A stretch of 64,000 nt of DNA from Nocardia brasiliensis ATCC 700358 (GCF_000250675.2 NC_018681.1:8184001-8248000); one strand, 5' to 3'. Shown: positions 8,466 to 16,389, counted from the first letter of the stretch. Translations and numbers: made by a program. The notes: generated by a model not told the origin, from the letters alone.

Positions 8466-9416
8466 GTGGACCCCCTGCGCCAGCTGCGCTATTTCCTCGC
8501 CGTGGCCGAAGAATTACATTTCGGCCGGGCCGCCGAGCGCCTCGGCATCGCCCAGCCGCCGCTGAGTCAACGCATCCGCAAGCTCGAAAACGACCTCGGC
8601 GCACGGCTGTTCGACCGGGACAGCCGCCGCGTCGAGCTCACCGAGGCCGGTCAGATCCTGCTCGCGGAATCGCGGGACCTGCTGGCCCGCTGGGAGCGGA
8701 CCACCGCGCTGGTCGGCAAGGCGCATCGCGGCGAGATGGACGCGATCCGCGTCGGGGTGCCGCCCGAACTGGCCGGGCGCGTGCTCGCCGCGCTGCTCAC
8801 CACGTTCGAAAGTCACGACGTACGAGTCGATCTGCAAGAGCACACCACCGCGGAGCAGGTCCGCCTGCTCGGCGACCGGCAGCTCGACGCGGGCCTGCTG
8901 CAACATCCGGTGGACGCGATCGGGCTCGAACTCGGCCCCGCCGTGGACACTCCGCTCGGCGTGGTGCTCCCCCGCGATTCGCCGCTGGCCGTGCGCTCTT
9001 CGCTCACCCTGGCCGATCTCGCGGGCCTCGGCCTGGTGATCTTTCCCAGGGCGGCGGCGCCCGGACTCTACGACACGACGTTACGCACCTGCTGGGAGCA
9101 CGGCTTCCGGCCGGCCGGGGTGCAGCACGCTCGCAATCCCGAATTCGTGCTCGGCATGGTGCTTTCCGGCCGTGGCGTGGCGTTCGACCAGGGCATGATC
9201 GCGCAGAAGGAACCGCGGGTGGTGTGGCGGCCGCTCCCGCCGGGCACGCTGAGCTGGCGACTGTCGCTGGCCTGGCCGGCCGCCGCGCCGCATCCGCTGG
9301 TGCCCGAACTCGCCGAGCTTGTGGTGCGAGTCGTGCAGGGCGACGGCGCTTCTCGGCCCGCAGGCGCTCAGGATCCGCCGCAGCGTCCGTGGGATGTGGT
9401 GTACGGCAGGCCGTGA
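8466..9416 (+). CDS. LysR-family transcriptional regulator
   Basis: 316 residues from GTG 8466, where the standard start VDPLRQLRYFLAVAEELHFGRAAERLGIAQPPLSQRIRKLENDLGARLFDRDSRRVELTEAG gives a complete LysR helix-turn-helix. The remaining part is the effector-binding domain (two Rossmann-like lobes, about 90-300). Divergent from the MBL-fold lipoprotein, its likely target. The 3' end overlaps the convergent serine hydrolase by 49 bases. Effector not predictable. Confidence 0.92.
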   Translation: MDPLRQLRYFLAVAEELHFGRAAERLGIAQPPLSQRIRKLENDLGARLFDRDSRRVELTEAGQILLAESRDLLARWERTTALVGKAHRGEMDAIRVGVPPELAGRVLAALLTTFESHDVRVDLQEHTTAEQVRLLGDRQLDAGLLQHPVDAIGLELGPAVDTPLGVVLPRDSPLAVRSSLTLADLAGLGLVIFPRAAAPGLYDTTLRTCWEHGFRPAGVQHARNPEFVLGMVLSGRGVAFDQGMIAQKEPRVVWRPLPPGTLSWRLSLAWPAAAPHPLVPELAELVVRVVQGDGASRPAGAQDPPQRPWDVVYGRP

Positions 9417-10324
9417 ACGATGCCATCGATCGCCGCCACCGCCGCTGCGCCGATCGCGCGATCCACCTCGGGCAGCCGCTGGGCCAGAGACTCGGTTCTG
9501 GTGAATACCGCCACGGCATAACGGCTTCCGTCGGGGTACTCGATCACGCCGATCTCGTTGCGCACCCCGGGCAGCGTGCCGGTCTTGGCCCAGATCTGCG
9601 CCTCGGGCGGGAACGCCGCGGCGAGCCGATGCCAATTCACCTGTTCGCGCATGACATCTCGTACCCATTGGCAGGCCTGCGCCGGGCCGGCGAGGTCCTG
9701 ACCGATCAGGGTGAGCAGGCGGGTCATCTCCCGCGGCGTGCTCGCCGTGGTCCGCCGGGGATCGAGGGCCCGGCTGCCCAGCACCGCCGCGGCGCCGAGG
9801 GTGGAAAACCGCGCGGCGAACTCGGCCGCGTCCCGCGCGCCGATATCGTCGGCCATGCTTTGCACGATATCCCGTGGCGCACCGGCAATTCGGGTCTCGG
9901 TCAAGCCGAGTTCCCGGACCAGCGAACGCACGTTGTCCAGTCCGACCCGATCGAAGAGCAGATCGGCGGCGGTGTTGTCGCTCAGCGTCAGGGCGAAGAA
10001 GGCGGCATCGCGCAGGCTCAGTTCGACATCGTCGAAACAGCCTGCCGTGCCTACCCCGCCGAGCCGATCCGCCGCGCGCGCCCGCACCCGATCGGCGGGG
10101 TCGAGCTGACCCGCCGCGACCTGCCGGGCGAACTCCAGCACCAGCGGCACCTTCACCACCGAGGCGAGTACCACCGGCTCGTCGGCGTCGAGCCCGTTCG
10201 CGCCCGCACACCCGAAACACCGAGCGTGTACCCACCCCTGCGCGCCCGCATTCCGAAAGATCTCCCGCACGCCTGCCAAGCTGCCATACCGCGCCGCCAC
10301 CGCCGTGCTTGACTCTCCAGTCAC
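9368..10324 (-). CDS. Class A beta-lactamase-like serine hydrolase, apparently cytoplasmic
   Basis: 318 residues. Motifs: SVVK at 55-58 (SxxK nucleophile box), SDN at 115-117 and KTG at 247-249, the full active-site set of class A beta-lactamases. There is no signal peptide or lipobox: the N-terminus MTGESSTAVAARYGSL is polar. A clear omega-loop Glu (ExxLN) is not visible around APRDIVQSM. An exported, drug-hydrolysing enzyme is therefore not assured; a related peptidase/esterase activity is equally possible. Start is GTG 10324; a nearby GTG downstream could also serve. It converges on the LysR gene. Confidence 0.85.
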   Translation of the reverse strand: MTGESSTAVAARYGSLAGVREIFRNAGAQGWVHARCFGCAGANGLDADEPVVLASVVKVPLVLEFARQVAAGQLDPADRVRARAADRLGGVGTAGCFDDVELSLRDAAFFALTLSDNTAADLLFDRVGLDNVRSLVRELGLTETRIAGAPRDIVQSMADDIGARDAAEFAARFSTLGAAAVLGSRALDPRRTTASTPREMTRLLTLIGQDLAGPAQACQWVRDVMREQVNWHRLAAAFPPEAQIWAKTGTLPGVRNEIGVIEYPDGSRYAVAVFTRTESLAQRLPEVDRAIGAAAVAAIDGIVHGLPYTTSHGRCGGS

Positions 10325-10374
10325 TGGAACACCGAGGCTGGCCTTTCGTTCGCGTACCCGACTGGAGGACCCCG

Positions 10375-10956
10375 ATGAAGATCGACCTGGCCAAGACCGA
10401 CAAGCACTACTACAGTGCCCCGATCGATCCGGTCCGGCGCACCTTCGGCAGCTACGGGTACGTGACCGTCACCGGTTCAGGTGCGCCGGAGGGCCCGGAG
10501 TACACCGCCGCGCTCGAAACGCTCTACCGCGCCGCGTACGGCGCCAAGAAGGTCGCCAAGTCCGCCGACCAGGACTTCGTGGTGCCGAAACTGGAGGGAC
10601 TCTGGTGGGTCGAATCCGATGAACCCCCCTTGACGGTGCCGCGCGAACAATGGCATTGGCAGCTGATGATTCGCATGCCGGAGTTCGTCACCGCGGAGCT
10701 GATAACCGGTGCGACGTTCGAACAATTCAGTGAAGGCGACGCCATTCAGGCATTGCACATGGGCCCGTACGCGACCGAACCGGAGACCTTGGCGCGCATG
10801 GAAGCGTTCATGCAGAACGAAGGGCTCACGATGAACGGCCGCCATCATGAGATCTATCTCACCGATCCGCGCCGCTCGACCGGCGCGAAGACCAGGACCA
10901 TCCTGCGCCACCCGGTCCGGCCGATCCCGCGCCGGGACGCGCAGGCCGAAAAATAG
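10375..10956 (+). CDS. GyrI-like small-molecule-binding protein
   Basis: 193 residues, ATG 10375 with GGAGG six bases upstream. The segment EGDAIQALHMGPYATEPETLARMEAFMQNEGL followed by HHEIYLTDPRRSTGAKTRTILRHPV is diagnostic of the stand-alone GyrI-like (SHS2/AraC-effector-binding) family. Members bind hydrophobic or cationic small molecules; some hydrolyse reactive electrophiles such as cyclopropanoids. No DNA-binding domain is fused here. It diverges from the serine hydrolase across 50 bases. Ligand unknown. Confidence 0.87.
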   Translation: MKIDLAKTDKHYYSAPIDPVRRTFGSYGYVTVTGSGAPEGPEYTAALETLYRAAYGAKKVAKSADQDFVVPKLEGLWWVESDEPPLTVPREQWHWQLMIRMPEFVTAELITGATFEQFSEGDAIQALHMGPYATEPETLARMEAFMQNEGLTMNGRHHEIYLTDPRRSTGAKTRTILRHPVRPIPRRDAQAEK

Positions 10957-11109
10957 GATGCGCCGGTCGAATTCGTCCGGATACAGTGCGCAGAGCGCCC
11001 AGCGCACGGGCAACGATTGATCGACGTTCGCCTTTTGCGTGCCCGAAATACCCTGGGCGCGAGTGAAATCAGTCCACCCTGCTTCTCCGCCGGAAAGGGC
11101 AGAATTGCC

Positions 11110-11295
11110 ATGCGCATATTCAGCAGCACACGTCCGAACGACGACGCAGCCCGGAATATCGGTGCCGTGACCTCGGACACCCACGCCGAACATCACGCAC
11201 TGCACCGCAACCACGGCGGCCGCCTCACCTACCAGCGCGAGGCGTCCCGCGAACTGTTGTTGCTCGCCGCGTCGACCGTGGTGCGGATGCGGTAG
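11110..11295 (+). CDS. Possible small hypothetical protein
   Basis: 61 residues from ATG 11110, with AAAGGG about 11 bases upstream. Third codon positions are mostly G or C as in real genes here, and the composition is His/Arg-rich (HAEHHALHRNHGGR). No family recognised. The frame opens further upstream but without a good start. It may be a genuine small ORF or chance; the convergent TIGR03086 gene ends 12 bases away. Confidence 0.35.
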   Translation: MRIFSSTRPNDDAARNIGAVTSDTHAEHHALHRNHGGRLTYQREASRELLLLAASTVVRMR

Positions 11296-11307
11296 CCGCT
11301 CGCCGGT

Positions 11308-11886
11308 CTAGGGCGTCCGCGCCAGCACCTCTCGGCCGACGTAGCCGAGCAGCCTGCGATGCGCGGACGCCCCGTCCTCGACCGCGACCTCGGCGCCGAA
11401 GACCCCGGGCACCCGGAACTTGTCGATGCCGCCCCGGCTCTGCATGATGGCGAGGAGTTCGCCGCAGAGTTCGTCATCGGCGAGGTCGGACCGATCGATG
11501 GCGACCGCGATGTCCACCCCGTGCACCACGAGTTCGGTGAGATGCACCAGCGCCGCCGTCGAGGCCGGCACGGTGCCCAACGGCGTGCGCACCTTGTAGT
11601 CGAGCGCGTCGGGCCGGTGCCAGGCCGCGCGGTCCACCTCCGCGGCCGCGGCGTAGGCGCCCTGCGGATCCCCGCCGAGCCAATCGGATTCATGATCGGC
11701 GCCCGAATCCGTGCCGCTCAGCGCCGCCGCATAGACGTGCATACCGCCCACCATGTGATTCAACACGGTGCGCACGTCCCATTCCCGACACGGTGTCGGC
11801 GCGGCCAGAGCGCTGTCGTCCAAGGCGGCGACGATGACGCTCGTCGCCTCGAGTGCACGGTCGATCTGTCCGATCACGTTGTCCAT
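11308..11886 (-). CDS. TIGR03086-type DinB-like metal-binding protein
   Basis: 192 residues. The pattern MDNVIGQIDRAL...ALAAPTPCREWDVRTVLNHMVGGMHVYAAAL, followed by a central His (LVHLTELVVHGVDIAVA), fits the TIGR03086 branch of the DinB/mycothiol-dependent maleylpyruvate isomerase superfamily, with His residues as likely Zn ligands. Some relatives use mycothiol; a specific reaction cannot be assigned. ATG at 11886 chosen because the family N-terminus starts there, although the frame remains open far upstream. Confidence 0.85.
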   Translation of the reverse strand: MDNVIGQIDRALEATSVIVAALDDSALAAPTPCREWDVRTVLNHMVGGMHVYAAALSGTDSGADHESDWLGGDPQGAYAAAAEVDRAAWHRPDALDYKVRTPLGTVPASTAALVHLTELVVHGVDIAVAIDRSDLADDELCGELLAIMQSRGGIDKFRVPGVFGAEVAVEDGASAHRRLLGYVGREVLARTP

Positions 11887-12355
11887 GAGCTTCCTTCGGT
11901 CGAGCGGTCTGGCTGAATTGGTAACACAGGCGGGCAAAATGCGGAGGCCGTTACGAAAGCTGCTCTCGCCTGAATAGGTTGCCAGCAGTGTGCTTCTCGA
12001 TGGCCGACGGGAAAAGCGATGTGCGCGCCGAATACAACTCGCTACAGTGTGCAATGCCACAGGTGCACACGCAACGTGCTTTGCCATATCTGAAAACTGT
12101 TGAGCCCCTACTGTTACCACCGTAGAGTGCGCTACGCGGCCCCGAGCGGCGGCACCAAACGCCGCCACGCGGGCCGACGAGATTTCATACCCCGCCGCGC
12201 AGTTATCGAAACCTGCTACCGCGATTCAATTCATGTCGATGCCACACACCACACATTGCCAGTTCTCCGGATCGACAGCCGATTTCCGCCAGCGCCGCGT
12301 CGAAAAGTCAAGGAATAGTAAAAGGTTTCGGCACCGGGCAGATTCGACCGTACGG
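11887..12355. other. Gene-free stretch (469 bp)
   Basis: No convincing coding region: open frames here have poor codon bias and no ribosome binding site. It is less GC-rich than the surroundings, with short AT-rich patches (around 12085-12120 and 12300-12330) that could hold promoters. No hairpin with a T run and no long repeat seen. Confidence 0.5.
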
Positions 12356-12619
12356 TCAATCGACGTTCCAGCACTCCACGGCAATGTGATTGAAGCGGCG
12401 CCCATCCTTTTGATATGCCACGACGCACACCCGGCCGCGCCCGATCCCGTGCACGATCCAACTCGGATCCGCCTCGGTCGCCGACGAGGAGAGGTCGCGG
12501 TCGATCCCCGGCCCGGTGAAGCTGAGGAACCCGACGAACCCCCGGCCCTCGGCCGAGGCCTGATACCCGTCGGCGCCGCCGACCACGCACAAGCAGATCG
12601 GCGCCACTGCGGTACTCAT
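12356..12619 (-). CDS. Hypothetical small protein
   Basis: 87 residues from ATG 12619, with a G-rich GGGGGTGG about eight bases upstream. No family recognised. It contains four Cys (two near the N-terminus in ICLCVVGG, one in GRVCVVAY, one near the C-terminus in VECWNVD) and no membrane segment. Codon use is typical of the window. A perfect Crp-type palindrome lies 138 bases upstream of its start. Confidence 0.6.
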   Translation of the reverse strand: MSTAVAPICLCVVGGADGYQASAEGRGFVGFLSFTGPGIDRDLSSSATEADPSWIVHGIGRGRVCVVAYQKDGRRFNHIAVECWNVD

Positions 12620-13008
12620 AGTCGCCACCCCCATGGCCTCGAACGGACGCGGCGCGGATCGCACGCCGGGCCAGTGTATCCGTCATTTTCCTTCCCCCAC
12701 TTACCATTTCGATCACGACGACGGCGGTGAATACCCAGCCGGGATCTCCACGATGGTGTGACACAGCTCACATATCAGGTATGGCCTGCGGCGAACCGGT
12801 TTTCCACAGCGCATTCGCGATCCGCACCGGTGGGTAAACTCACGTCGGTGCAGCGCAGTACCGGTGTGCTATCAGGAAGGTCGGCCGTGCGATCGTCTAG
12901 AACCCGAACCGGCGCAGGCGCCGTCGCGACACCCCGCCCGGCGGGCTCGCGCCGCGGCGGCGTGTCGCCGTGCCCGGCGCTGCGGCAGACCGGACCGGGG
13001 TGCGCCGC
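12620..13008. other. Intergenic region between divergent small gene and RNase III (389 bp)
   Basis: No supported gene. It contains a Crp-type palindrome (12757-12772). Longer frames through it have weak codon bias. The first 40 bases before the RNase III ATG could be coding if translation starts at the GTG 12970 instead of 13009. Confidence 0.5.
12757..12772. promoter_or_regulatory. Perfect Crp/GlxR-type binding site
   Basis: TGTGACACAGCTCACA matches the consensus TGTGA-N6-TCACA in every fixed position. In mycolic-acid actinomycetes this is bound by the cAMP receptor protein (Rv3676/GlxR family). It lies between the divergent hypothetical gene (start 138 bases away) and RNase III (236 bases away), so it could act on either. 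Confidence 0.7.
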
Positions 13009-13743
13009 ATGAGCGACCACCGCGCCACCGAACCGCCCGGCCCGGACCCCGACTTACACGCGGATCTGCTTGCGGCCCTCGGCGTTCCGATCGACGACGA
13101 CCTGCTCACCCTGGCCCTGACCCACCGCTCCTACGCCTACGAGAACGGCGGGATGCCGACCAACGAGCGCCTGGAGTTCCTCGGCGACTCGGTCCTCGGG
13201 CTCAGCGTCACCGAAAGCCTGTACCTGCGGCATCCGCAGCGGTCGGAGGGCGATCTGGCGAAGATCCGGTCCCGAGTCGTCAACATGCACGCCTGCGCCG
13301 AGGTCGCGCGCAGCCTGGGCCCGGCCGGTCTCGGTCCGCACCTGCTGCTCGGCAAGGGCGAGGAACTGACCGGCGGCCGCGACAAGACCAGCATCCTGGC
13401 CGACGGCATGGAATCGCTGCTCGGCGCGGTACACCTGCAGCACGGGATCGACGTCGCGCGCACGGTGGTGCTGCGGCTGTTCGACGATCTGCTCGAACGG
13501 GCCGCCAAGATGGGCGCGGGACTGGACTGGAAGACCAGCCTGCAGGAGCACACCGCCGAACACGGCCTCGGCGTGCCGAGCTACGAGATCACCTCGACCG
13601 GACCCGACCACGACAAGGAGTTCACCGCCACCGCGGTGGTCGGCGGCCTCGCCTACGGCAAGGGCGTCGGACGGTCGAAGAAGGAAGCCGAGCAGAACGC
13701 GGCCGCCGCCGCCTACACCGCGCTCACCCAGAAGCCGAGCTGA
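13009..13743 (+). CDS. rnc: Ribonuclease III
   Basis: 244 residues from ATG 13009 (GTG 12970 would add 13). Cuts double-stranded RNA in rRNA and mRNA processing. The RNase III signature NERLEFLGDSVL is at 52-63 with catalytic Asp60; the second acidic pair is in ADGMESLLGAV (Asp132, Glu135). A double-stranded RNA-binding domain follows (about 172-240: DWKTSLQEHTAEHGLGVPSYEI...GVGRSKKEAEQNAAAAAYTAL). All catalytic residues are present. In most actinobacteria rnc sits between rpmF and mutM; neither is here, so this may be a relocated or an additional copy. Confidence 0.95.
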   Translation: MSDHRATEPPGPDPDLHADLLAALGVPIDDDLLTLALTHRSYAYENGGMPTNERLEFLGDSVLGLSVTESLYLRHPQRSEGDLAKIRSRVVNMHACAEVARSLGPAGLGPHLLLGKGEELTGGRDKTSILADGMESLLGAVHLQHGIDVARTVVLRLFDDLLERAAKMGAGLDWKTSLQEHTAEHGLGVPSYEITSTGPDHDKEFTATAVVGGLAYGKGVGRSKKEAEQNAAAAAYTALTQKPS

Positions 13744-13750
13744 CCGGCCT

Positions 13751-14020
13751 TCAGGTGCGGATCGGCGGCCCGTCCGGGCCCGCCTCGTCGGTTCGCTTGG
13801 TGATGCCGTGCTCGGTGCCCTCGTCGGCTTCCTGATCCGGCTCGGGATGGTCCGGCTCGAAGGTCGCGGGCAGCCGCTTGATGTGCTTGTTCATCGAGCG
13901 CACCAGCAGCACCGTGCCGGCCAGCAGGATCAGGATGATCAGGAAGCCCAGCGGCGACGCCTTGCCGAACTCGGGTCCGGTCGGCGTGCCGGGGCTCGTC
14001 TGGGCGAGCAGAACCAGCAT
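13751..14020 (-). CDS. Small single-pass membrane protein (Rv1083-like)
   Basis: 89 residues. One transmembrane helix (about residues 24-42, PLGFLIILILLAGTVLLVRSM) followed by a charged, acidic cytoplasmic tail (HIKRLPATFEPDHPEPDQEADEG). Length and position directly after mca match M. tuberculosis Rv1083. Its ATG overlaps the mca stop codon in an ATGA arrangement (14018-14022), indicating translational coupling. Function unknown; the context suggests a link to mycothiol-dependent detoxification. Confidence 0.85.
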   Translation of the reverse strand: MLVLLAQTSPGTPTGPEFGKASPLGFLIILILLAGTVLLVRSMNKHIKRLPATFEPDHPEPDQEADEGTEHGITKRTDEAGPDGPPIRT

Positions 14021-14904
14021 CACCGCTGCTCGTCTTCGATGCCGGCGAACAGGTCGGTCTCCGGCAGCGCGGTGCGCACCCGGGTCTTGGCCAGCTCGAA
14101 CTCCTCGGTCGGCCAGAGCCGCTGCTGCAACTCCAGCGGGATGGCGAAGAACGCGCCGTTCGGGTCGATCTGCGTGGCGTGCGCCCGCAGGGCGTCGTCG
14201 CGCTGCGGGAAGTACTTGGCGCATTCGATCTGCGTGGTGACCCGGGAGAACACGTCGCCGCGCTCGGGCACGTACTTGCGCATCCGGTCCAGCCACTCCT
14301 GCAGCGGGAACGGCTCACCCATCCGCTCGTACTCCTCGGCGAACACCTCCATCCGCCGGGCGGTGAAGCCATGGTCGTAATACAGCTTCAGCGGCGTCCA
14401 CGGGGCGCCCGCGTCGGGGAAGCGCTCCGGGTCGCCCGCCGCCTCGAACGCGGCCATCGACACCTCGTGGCAGCGAATGTGGTCGGGGTGCGGGTAGCCG
14501 CCGAGTTCGTCGTAGGTGGTCATCACGTGTGGCCGGAACTCGCGCACCACCCGGACCAGTGCCTCGGTGGCCTCCTCCAGCGGCACCAGCGCGAAGCTGC
14601 CCTCGGGCAGCGGCGGCAGCGGATCACCCTCGGGCAGACCGGAATCGACGAAGCCGAGCCACTGCTGACGCACGCCGAGCGCGCGGGCCGCGGCGGCCAT
14701 CTCCTCGCGGCGGATCTCGTCGATCCGGTCCAGGACGCCCGGGGTGTCCATCGCGGGATTCAGGATGCTGCCGCGCTCCCCACCGGTCAGCGTGACGATG
14801 AGGACGTCGTGTCCCTCGTCGGCGTACCGCGCGGTCGTCGCGGCACCCTTGCTGGATTCGTCGTCGGGGTGGGCATGCACCGCCATGAGGCGAAGGCCAC
14901 TCAC
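14020..14904 (-). CDS. mca: Mycothiol S-conjugate amidase
   Basis: 294 residues from GTG 14904. Zn-dependent amidase that cleaves mycothiol S-conjugates to a mercapturic acid (exported) and GlcN-Ins, completing mycothiol-based detoxification of electrophiles and drugs. The metal/catalytic motifs are AHPDDE at 11-16 and HPDH at 139-142, and the fold is the PIG-L/LmbE deacetylase type. Length and details (GGERGSILNPAMD, FVDSGLPEGDPLPPLP) fit Mca rather than the MshB deacetylase. It heads a two-gene unit with the small membrane protein and diverges from the DUF4307 gene, as in mycobacteria. Confidence 0.95.
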   Translation of the reverse strand: MSGLRLMAVHAHPDDESSKGAATTARYADEGHDVLIVTLTGGERGSILNPAMDTPGVLDRIDEIRREEMAAAARALGVRQQWLGFVDSGLPEGDPLPPLPEGSFALVPLEEATEALVRVVREFRPHVMTTYDELGGYPHPDHIRCHEVSMAAFEAAGDPERFPDAGAPWTPLKLYYDHGFTARRMEVFAEEYERMGEPFPLQEWLDRMRKYVPERGDVFSRVTTQIECAKYFPQRDDALRAHATQIDPNGAFFAIPLELQQRLWPTEEFELAKTRVRTALPETDLFAGIEDEQR

Positions 14905-15005
14905 GTCTCGTTCACCATCGCTCTCGCTCGCGGGTGTCTGGTCTTCGTTCCCTATAGTTCCATTCGACCGACATTTGTTCCGACTTACCCCCCGGGAGCG
15001 ATCAC

Positions 15006-15455
15006 ATGGGCGACCGCGACGACGCCACGGCTCCGGCGGCGATCCAGAGGCCGACCGACCGGTACGGCAAGCAGCCGTCCGCGCGTCCACGCTGGTTGGC
15101 CCCCGCGCTCATCGCGGCCGTCGCAGTACTCGGATGCGGTGTCGCCTTCCTGGGCTGGCAGAAGTACGGCCCCAAGGACATCGAATCCGAGCAACTCGGC
15201 TACGTCGTCGTCGACGACGCCACGATGTCGATCCGGATCAAGGTGACCAGGAAGGACCCGCAGCAACCCGTGGTCTGCTTCGTGCGCGCGATGGCCCGCG
15301 ACAGCGTCGAGGTCGGCCGCCGCGAGGTGCTCATCCCGCCGTCCGACAGCGGCACTATCCAGCTGACGACCACGGTCAAGGCTTCCGAGCGCCCGGCCTC
15401 GAGCAGCATCTACGCGTGCAGCGCGGACGTGCCCGAATACCTGCGAGCGGAGTGA
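15006..15455 (+). CDS. DUF4307 membrane protein (Rv1081c-like)
   Basis: 149 residues, ATG 15006 with GGGAG upstream. A polar 28-residue N-terminus, one transmembrane helix (about 33-53, APALIAAVAVLGCGVAFLGW) and an extracytoplasmic beta-rich domain with a conserved Cys pair (QPVVCFVRAMARD and SSIYACSADVPEYLRAE). Conserved in mycolic-acid actinomycetes next to greA and mca. Function unknown. Confidence 0.88.
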   Translation: MGDRDDATAPAAIQRPTDRYGKQPSARPRWLAPALIAAVAVLGCGVAFLGWQKYGPKDIESEQLGYVVVDDATMSIRIKVTRKDPQQPVVCFVRAMARDSVEVGRREVLIPPSDSGTIQLTTTVKASERPASSSIYACSADVPEYLRAE

Positions 15456-15551
15456 CCAGCTAACGACGGGCACCGCCATCCTGGACGATTTGCGGCATTT
15501 GCCGCAGCAGATGTCCTCGAAATTAACTCCGACCTGCATGTTTGTGATTCA

Positions 15552-15560
15552 TGCTAAAAT
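15552..15560 (+). promoter_or_regulatory. Candidate greA promoter (extended -10)
   Basis: TGCTAAAAT (TGN before TAAAAT) is an extended -10 element; the matching -35 region near 15532 is weak, as expected for extended -10 promoters. Transcription would start near 15567. Confidence 0.4.
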
Positions 15561-15569
15561 GGCCTGACA

Positions 15570-15594
15570 CACGGTTCCGGGGTTCGGAGCCGTG
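15570..15594 (+). other. Stem-loop at the predicted 5' end of the greA transcript
   Basis: CACGGTTCCG (15570-15579) pairs with CGGAGCCGTG (15585-15594) in 9 of 10 positions around a five-base loop, followed by a short T run (GTTTGCT). It could be an attenuator-type terminator or a stabilising 5' hairpin. Confidence 0.45.
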
Positions 15595-15788
15595 TTTGCT
15601 GCATTGGCGGCCAGCGCTATCTGTTCCGGATCATGAGCTTTGCCCGGAACCAGGGTCTGTCGGGGTTCGATGAACTTCCCAGGATCGCTCTAGCCGTCGA
15701 CTGGTGCGTGCCCGCCCCACGGGTGGGTACTGCGGCAGTTATCAGGGAATCCCGGCCTGCCGGGAACAACTACTAGGGAGTGATCGAG

Positions 15789-16283
15789 ATGACTGAGACG
15801 CAAGTGACTTGGCTGACCCCGGAGTCGCACGACAGGCTCAAGGGCGAACTCGATGCGCTCATCGCCAATCGTCCCGTTATCGCTGCCGAGATCAACGAAC
15901 GCCGTGAAGAGGGCGACCTCAAGGAGAACGGCGGATACCACGCCGCGCGCGAGGAGCAGGGCCAGCAGGAGGCGCGCATTCGCCAGCTGCAGGAACTGCT
16001 GAACAACGCCAAGGTCGGTGTCGCGCCGACCAAGTCCGGCGTCGCGCTCCCCGGCTCGGTCGTCAAGGTCTATTACGACGGCGACGAGTCGGACACCGAG
16101 ACCTTCCTCATCGCGACCCGCGAAGAGGGCCTGAACGACTCCAAGCTGGAGACCTACTCGCCGGCGTCCCCGCTGGGCGGCGCGCTCATCGACGCCAAGG
16201 TCGGCGAGACCCGCGAGTACACGCTGCCCAACGGCAACACCATGAAGGTCACCCTGGTCAGCGCGGAGCCCTACCACAGCTGA
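15789..16283 (+). CDS. greA: Transcription elongation factor GreA
   Basis: 164 residues, the same length as mycobacterial GreA. It rescues backtracked RNA polymerase by stimulating transcript cleavage. The N-terminal coiled coil (residues about 10-75) carries the acidic tip REEGDLKENGGYHAAREEQG with the conserved Asp/Glu; the C-terminal FKBP-like domain ends with TLPNGNTMKVTLVSAEPYHS. ATG 15789 chosen: GGGAG at 15774-15778 lies ten bases upstream, and the GTG at 15780 is too close to it. Converges on metB with a shared terminator between. Confidence 0.96.
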   Translation: MTETQVTWLTPESHDRLKGELDALIANRPVIAAEINERREEGDLKENGGYHAAREEQGQQEARIRQLQELLNNAKVGVAPTKSGVALPGSVVKVYYDGDESDTETFLIATREEGLNDSKLETYSPASPLGGALIDAKVGETREYTLPNGNTMKVTLVSAEPYHS

Positions 16284-16336
16284 CGCCCGCGGCCGGGCCG
16301 CCCCGCGCCCCGGCCGTACGTTCCCCCTGAGACACG

Positions 16337-16369
16337 AGCGGCCGCACCCGTATGCCAGGTGCGGCCGCT
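16337..16369. terminator. Bidirectional terminator between greA and metB
   Basis: AGCGGCCGCACC (16337-16348) and GGTGCGGCCGCT (16358-16369) form a perfect 12-base stem with a nine-base loop. It sits between the two convergent stops. The T tail is short, as is common in GC-rich actinobacteria. Confidence 0.8.
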
Positions 16370-16389
16370 TCGTCATCTCCGGTGTCCTG

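Larger units (their letters stand above)
15456..15788. other. Leader/intergenic region upstream of greA (333 bp)
   Basis: Contains a small hairpin (TGCGGC-ATTT-GCCGCA, 15491-15506) that may end the DUF4307 transcript, an extended -10-like promoter element, and a second hairpin just after the predicted transcription start. No gene seen. The resulting greA leader would be about 220 bases long, unusually long for this gene. Confidence 0.5.

Noticed and set aside
12775..13020. 81-codon minus-strand frame across the RNase III promoter
   Set aside because: Overlaps the RNase III start, no ribosome binding site and composition of a shadow frame.
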